A DNA stretch of 64,000 nt from Thelephora terrestris. Taxonomy: Eukaryota; Basidiomycota; Agaricomycetes; Thelephorales; Thelephoraceae. The stretch spans positions 1,327,501-1,391,500 of the forward strand of contig WIUZ02000011.1 of the NCBI GenBank assembly GCA_015956445.1, in the 5' to 3' direction. Shown here piece by piece: positions 59,540 to 64,000 of this stretch. Position 1 is the stretch's first letter. Every line of letters begins with the position of its first letter. Below the pieces are notes generated by a model, which did no database searches, was not told where the DNA came from, and saw only the letters and a program-made list of their open reading frames with translations. A program made the translations under genes and the position numbers.

Positions 59540-60520
59540 TTAGTACTTAGTGTATGAAAATCCGGGGTACAAGAATGAAGCTACTCGAATGCGCAAAGAA
59601 GCTACAGACCAAGAGGGCCTACTCTTTACATGAACCGTCATCCATTGTCCGTCACACTTATCCTGAAGCTTCCTGATCTCCCACTCCAACCTCCTCTCGC
59701 TCAGCCCGGACATATTAGACACCTCTTGGAGTCGCCAATTGAGATTCGCTGTCTGTCTATTATACTTGGCCTCGCCTCGCAATCTCTCCCTCTTCGCTTC
59801 TGGTTCCATCACTCTCAACTTGGTTTCCATCCTCCAATTTTCCGCTACGTATTTGGAGGCCATTCCCTCTGAATCCTGCCTGATCTTATCGACTTTCTCC
59901 TTACTTTCTCCAGCTTCGATCTTGCCTCCTCGAATACTTGTTTCATCTCCTCTTGAACCGCCCTCAACTCTGCCTGGTGCCGATTGATTTGTTCATTGAG
60001 TTCTTTATTGGCCGCCTCGTCTGCTGCAGTGTCGGCGATATCCTTGTGCTCGTCCACCAACTCCCGTTAGATCTACAACGCGATTGGGCGGTTCCTCATC
60101 ATCATCCGAATGATATCATGAGCCGGTTGTGACGTCGAACCCTCTTCGCCCCGTTGTCGATGGCTGGTCTGCAGAATCACTTGGAGAGACCTCGCCCCAC
60201 ATGTGGGAGACGAGGACGGCGTTCTCCAGGTTTTTGCCGCCGCAAATTTCACGGAAAATCTTGGAATTTCGCCCGGCGATCCCAGTGAACCGTTTTTCAG
60301 AGATTCGATGGACGTAGTAGGCGACCCCGGCAAGCTTAGCCCACTTTCTCGTGCCTGATCGAGAGGTTCGGTACGGAAAATTGGTGATTTGACGGATGAC
60401 TGTGGGTGTATTTACGTGGTGGCCAAGAAAGCTGCAATCATTTTCGAAACCTCGGTTACCTGGTATCGCTCCTCGAAGTGTCGTCGAATCGATGAGGGTG
60501 ACCCTTCTCCCATACTAATT
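59540..60520 (-). pseudogene. Relic of a G-domain coiled-coil GTPase
   Basis: On the minus strand, pieces in different frames match the G-domain/coiled-coil GTPase family common in Agaricomycetes. Upstream pieces read VTLID, DDTSRSDT and SKMIAAFLATT; next come KLAGVAYYVHRISEKRF and NLENAVLVSHMWGEVSPS, then AHDIIRMMMRNRPIAL, then a coiled coil (ANKELNEQINRHQAELRAVQ; DSEGMASKYVAENWRMETK). The order equals that of intact relatives, so this was once one gene. The P-loop (GxxxxGKS) that should precede it is missing, the TPG of the switch region after VTLID is lost, and stop codons separate the G-domain part from the coiled coil. A functional GTPase is therefore not expected, although the coiled-coil frames remain open. 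Confidence 0.65.
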
Positions 60521-60794
60521 TACGCGTACGAGCGAAACAACTGGATGGGCAGACACCCATCTGACCCTCTGCTCTGAACTTGAAGCTTGAAATTTGAAAG
60601 TTGAGTCCCACGTCCAACTTCATGATCGCGGTTCGCGATCACAAACGTGCGACTAAAGGCCAGCATCATTCGGCCCGCAAGGCCCGAGGGGCCGACCCGG
60701 CACCAGGGGCGCTGCGCATATAACCACCGTCGGTGACCTCATATCAGATATCATAATCGAGGGGAACCTTTTATCCAGGTCTCACAATCTCGCG

Positions 60795-62588
60795 ATGTCG
60801 AGTACTCTACGAAAACTCAAGAGCCTCGTTCTCTCCCAAACGACCGACACAGATCAACTCGCGAGCTTACTCGAGACGGTCTCAGTCCCGCTTCACATCG
60901 GGGACTGTAGGAGTTGTTCCGATCCGTGCACTGAAGGTAAACGAACGTCATCCTGCGTTCTTTCTTCCTCCCCCGCCCGCCCTCTCCACGGCCCATCTAG
61001 ATCTCAAGATCGGCTTACCCACGTTAACGGTCGATCTAACTCTCTGGACGGTTTGTTAGGTCATGAAGATTTGAATTTCGACAGGGATATGGAAACTCAG
61101 ATGCCCGGGACCGTAAAGCCCTACATCCGTCAGGTATATAAAAAATTGCTTCTTCATCCCTCGCACCGTCTACGGCTCAGCCTGATGTCAAATAACGTTG
61201 CACATAGATCGTGATATCTACCGGTCAAACCGACTGGGAAAAAGAAGTCACAGAGGTGGAAGGCACCCTCGCCGCGATGGTCGACGGCCTCTTCAAGTCC
61301 TCCAAACCATCTCTGGCGAGAGCTACGGACGCGGCGGCCGGAAAACTCCAGTATTCCGTCCCGGGAGTGTTCACTCAGCAGGACAGCACTCGCGTCAGCA
61401 TCCTCAACGGAAGCCACACGACGGCCTCCGAGCATCCCGACCGAGAGACCGTCCTCGTCTTCCCGGAGTACCGGGTCGTGTTTGGGGTCGAGAGTGCGCC
61501 TAAAGCCGCAGAACTCTTGTACGAGAAGGTCGTCAGTCCCAGTACGACTTACATCCCGACCATACCGGAGGAAAACGAGGCCGGGGAGCTGCCATTTGGA
61601 ATCCTCCCGATACCCTACTCCTGCGTTATATTGCTTTGTGAGTTATCGGTCCTCTAAATTTGACCGTCACTTATCCATCCTCACCCTCAAGGCTCTCACA
61701 AGCGACGAGACAAACGATGCTCCATCGCCGCCCCTCTTCTCGAACACGGTACGTTCTATATCGCGAACCCGACCCGCAGCGCGCTCTTCCTAAACCGATC
61801 CGCGTATCCAGAATTCATTCACTCTCTCCAAAAGCGTAGCTGGAAAGTCGACACGAACGTCGATCACGATCACCTCCACGACGTTATCCCCCCTTCGAGA
61901 CCGCCCACCGCGGAACCACCCGAACAAACGTCCGAGTCGGATAACGGAGAGGAGGATGAGGAGGAGGATGAAGGCAGCGGCGTTTCCAAAGCCAAGGGAC
62001 CCGCCCCATTCCCCGGCGGCCTCTCCCCTCGCACCCTATGGAACCTCAAACGTGTTCTGATAACCAAGACTTCCCACGTCGGAGGCCACAAATTCTCCGG
62101 GAATGTCATCGTGAGTCGAAGTTTCAAATACTTTTTTTTATATACCTCCGCCTGTACTAGCTCAGGGCGATGGGCGCCACCTTTTTCCCTTTCCCCCTTT
62201 GCAACCACCGTGGGGGGGAGGGGGAAAGAAAGCCCGGTTTTCCACCGTCACAGGTCGTCGGTCCGACTCCCCCGTGTTCTATCTGGTATTCGCCGTCGAG
62301 CGGACCCGAACTCGTCTTATCTCCTAGACTTCCTCTTTTCTCTCTCTCTTGCCCCTTTTTCATCTTATCTACTGTCTCTCCCCAATTCAAATCTCCACCA
62401 GCGTCTAACTCACCACACCTTAGATCTGTACTCCGGCAGGTCAGTCGATCTGGTACGGACGTGTAACTCCCCACGAGGTGGACGCCATCGTGGAACAGAC
62501 GATCGTACAAGGGAAGATCATACCCTCCCTCTTCAGAGCCGGCTTGAACGTTTCCAGGCCGGGCTGCCTTTCCTTACACGATTGGTAG
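60795..62588 (+). CDS. AIM32: AIM32-like thioredoxin-fold ferredoxin
   Basis: Exons 60795..60936, 61060..61133, 61208..61637, 61692..61748, 61812..62110, 62424..62588; 388 residues. Aim32 in yeast is a mitochondrial [2Fe-2S] thioredoxin-like ferredoxin (sucrase/ferredoxin-like family) involved in redox control of protein import. Seen: an N-terminal CRSCSDPC cluster (Cys38, Cys41, Cys45), EYRVVFGV, the CSHKRRDKRCSIAAP block completed across the 54-nt intron at 61638..61691, an acidic low-complexity insert (DNGEEDEEEDEGSG), SHVGGHKFSGNVII, and IWYGRVTPHEVDAIV. Three introns are longer than usual: 123, 74 and 313 nt. The last, at 62111..62423, contains T/C-rich tracts. The protein ends GCLSLHDW. 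Confidence 0.88.
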
Positions 62589-63543
62589 CAGGCTTAACGC
62601 TGGCGAAAAGCCTCCTCCTCGCCACCTCTCTCTCCCCTGGTCTCGTGCAACGCGGTCCGTCGTCCGCACGGGGATTCCGATTCCAGCTCCCCCCCATCGC
62701 CCGAATTAACGCCCCCCACCCACCTAACACTAGGTTAAACCGTTTGGTTAGATCTAATTGAGTGACTATCTTTCAGGGTAGTGTAGAAGTCATCCGCCAT
62801 CAACCCTAGGAACGTGCTAGTGCTAGTAACTGCGGTTCCTCGTTTTCCCCCTTCACCAGCCTTCTCACCCCAATATAACGGGAGAAGCGCTCCTTTGTCC
62901 TCGAGTCCATATAAACATCGCTTTTAACGGTAGACACCGCGTCGAAGCTTATACAAATTCACAGAGAAAACCAATGTCTGCTGTATATTCAAACGGGATC
63001 GTGATCAGATGCTCTTCTGAGCCACGCCTTAGTATGCAATGCAAAAGAATTCTGGAAGGAGGGAGAATGAACGAGTTTTGCATGTGTACCCCAGGTGGGA
63101 TACAAAACAGGTAAGAAGCAGAGTGAAAAATTAGTTGCAGTTGGATACAAAGACAATGTTGCAATAATTGACGGAAGAAAAAAAATAAAGGGCAGACGTC
63201 TAGGTGAAAAAAAAACGGAGGAAAAACTTGAGCGTAACACCGTCATGATGGAGAACTCCGCCGACATAAGGCGAAGGTCAGTTGTAATGACACACGAGGG
63301 AGAGGGGGGAGGGGAAAGGACCGGAAGGAAAGCATATCAAGGTGCTGAAAACGAGCGACGAATGTTGCGTGAGTCCGAGGATAGAACGACGATGACATAG
63401 GCCGATGGGAAGGAATGCAATGTTCATGGCGTTGTTACAAAGGGGATGATCTCTTTCGTATCCGTTGAGCCAGAGAGTAAAATAAAGAGAGAGAGAGAGG
63501 GGCGACATAGAACCGGGGCAAGAACCAGAGGAGTGCAACGAAC
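62589..63543. other. Convergent 3' intergenic region
   Basis: Between AIM32 (+) and the right-edge gene (-). It has purine-rich and T-rich patches and a short GA microsatellite near 63485. No gene recognised. Confidence 0.5.
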
Positions 63544-64000
63544 TCAGAAATCGTCGATTTGCCCTCTTCTCCGTTGATTCGCGTATCGTCCAGCGGGACT
63601 CGAGTCGTCCTCCACCTCGTCCTCCGTAGTCGGCTCCTGCAACTCTTCCTCGTCAACGGCTTCGTCCGATTCAACTTCTCCCCTCAGTTTGCCGATCGCG
63701 GCCGATATCAGATCACCCGCGTCCTCCCCGTGATAGGTGAACCCTCGGAAGTTCTCCTGCACGCTGCTCGTCAGCGGCGGACTGTCTCTCCTCCCCCTTG
63801 ATCCCTTGCTGCCTCCGCTTCCCCTGTTGATCGTCACGCCCTTCTTCGGGCCGCTCTTCGAAATCTCAATCACCTTCGGCTTTGGTATGGATGTCATCCC
63901 AAGCCCTCCGAGTCCGGCGCCCCCACTTGGCCTACGTGTACCGGGATCCGATCCCAGTGGCCCATTCGGCAGATGCGTCTGGCTCGAGCTACGGCTGATG
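63544..64000 (-). CDS. C-terminal part of an unrecognised protein (cut by window edge)
   Basis: The minus-strand frame is open from the window edge to the stop at 63544, at least 151 residues, with no ATG needed inside. Composition is disordered: Gly/Ser/Pro-rich start (GAGLGGLGMTS), a basic stretch (KVIEISKSGPKKGVTINRG), one hydrophobic conserved-looking segment (VQENFRGFTYHGEDAGDLIS), an acidic run (EVESDEAVDEEELQEP) and an end QRRRGQIDDF. I recognise no family. The short ordered motif followed by an acidic tail suggests a regulatory C-terminus of a larger protein lying to the right. Confidence 0.65.
   Translation of the reverse strand, partial: ISRSSSQTHLPNGPLGSDPGTRRPSGGAGLGGLGMTSIPKPKVIEISKSGPKKGVTINRGSGGSKGSRGRRDSPPLTSSVQENFRGFTYHGEDAGDLISAAIGKLRGEVESDEAVDEEELQEPTTEDEVEDDSSPAGRYANQRRRGQIDDF

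Overview
The window reads as nuclear DNA of a filamentous basidiomycete fungus, most likely an Agaricomycete; the order cannot be fixed from this sequence. The reasons are multi-exon genes with very short GT-AG introns (mostly 47-70 nt), close gene packing, and families typical of that group: a DUF6593-like protein, a multi-exon basidiomycete-type P450, a relic of the G-domain/coiled-coil GTPase family, and a split BTB protein. No tRNA, rRNA, CRISPR array or prokaryotic operon was found. Gene models were built by hand from reading frames, splice-site motifs and phase agreement. Each recognised model closes in frame from ATG to stop.

Layout. 0.3-8.2 kb: a short Myb-like ORF, a BTB/POZ protein, the ribosome-biogenesis factor Rrp14/SURF6, and a Zn2Cys6 transcription factor whose zinc cluster is assembled through a 13-nt microexon. 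8.5-19.5 kb: an RNA-processing group (SF3B6/p14, eIF4A-III/FAL1 and SF3A3/PRP9) followed by a PTC7-like PP2C phosphatase. These are interrupted by 4.2 kb without a recognisable gene. 19.5-28 kb: gene-poor DNA around one intact 13-exon cytochrome P450.

27.9-34.2 kb: a complete 6.3-kb DNA transposon with a perfect 8-bp target-site duplication (ACTCCAGT), 7-bp terminal inverted repeats, arrays of TCCGGAC near both ends, and one 9-exon gene. That gene is predicted to encode a 1764-residue protein joining an Ulp1-like cysteine protease, a zinc finger and an RNase H-like transposase core. It is the most interesting object in the window.

34-64 kb: a second gene-poor stretch holding uL13m, then a zinc-finger protein that resembles the DNA-binding part of fungal transposon proteins. 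A dense housekeeping block follows: mitochondrial methionine aminopeptidase, Rrp43, Ham1/ITPase, a Boi/Pob1-type SH3-SAM-PH protein, TTC27/Emw1, a DUF6593-like protein, SAP18 with an RS/RG tail, aspartate-semialdehyde dehydrogenase, EMC6 (with a 12-nt microexon), a DUF4139 protein, a decayed GTPase relic, an AIM32-like ferredoxin and a gene cut by the window edge.

Several housekeeping genes are paired head to head over 77-285 bp (FAL1/SF3A3, MAP1/RRP43, HOM2/EMC6, HAM1/BOI, TF/SF3B6), so shared bidirectional promoters are likely. The genes do not form one pathway or secondary-metabolite cluster. Two themes recur: RNA metabolism (Rrp14, SF3B6, FAL1, SF3A3, Rrp43, SAP18) and mitochondrial function (uL13m, MAP1, AIM32, possibly PTC7).
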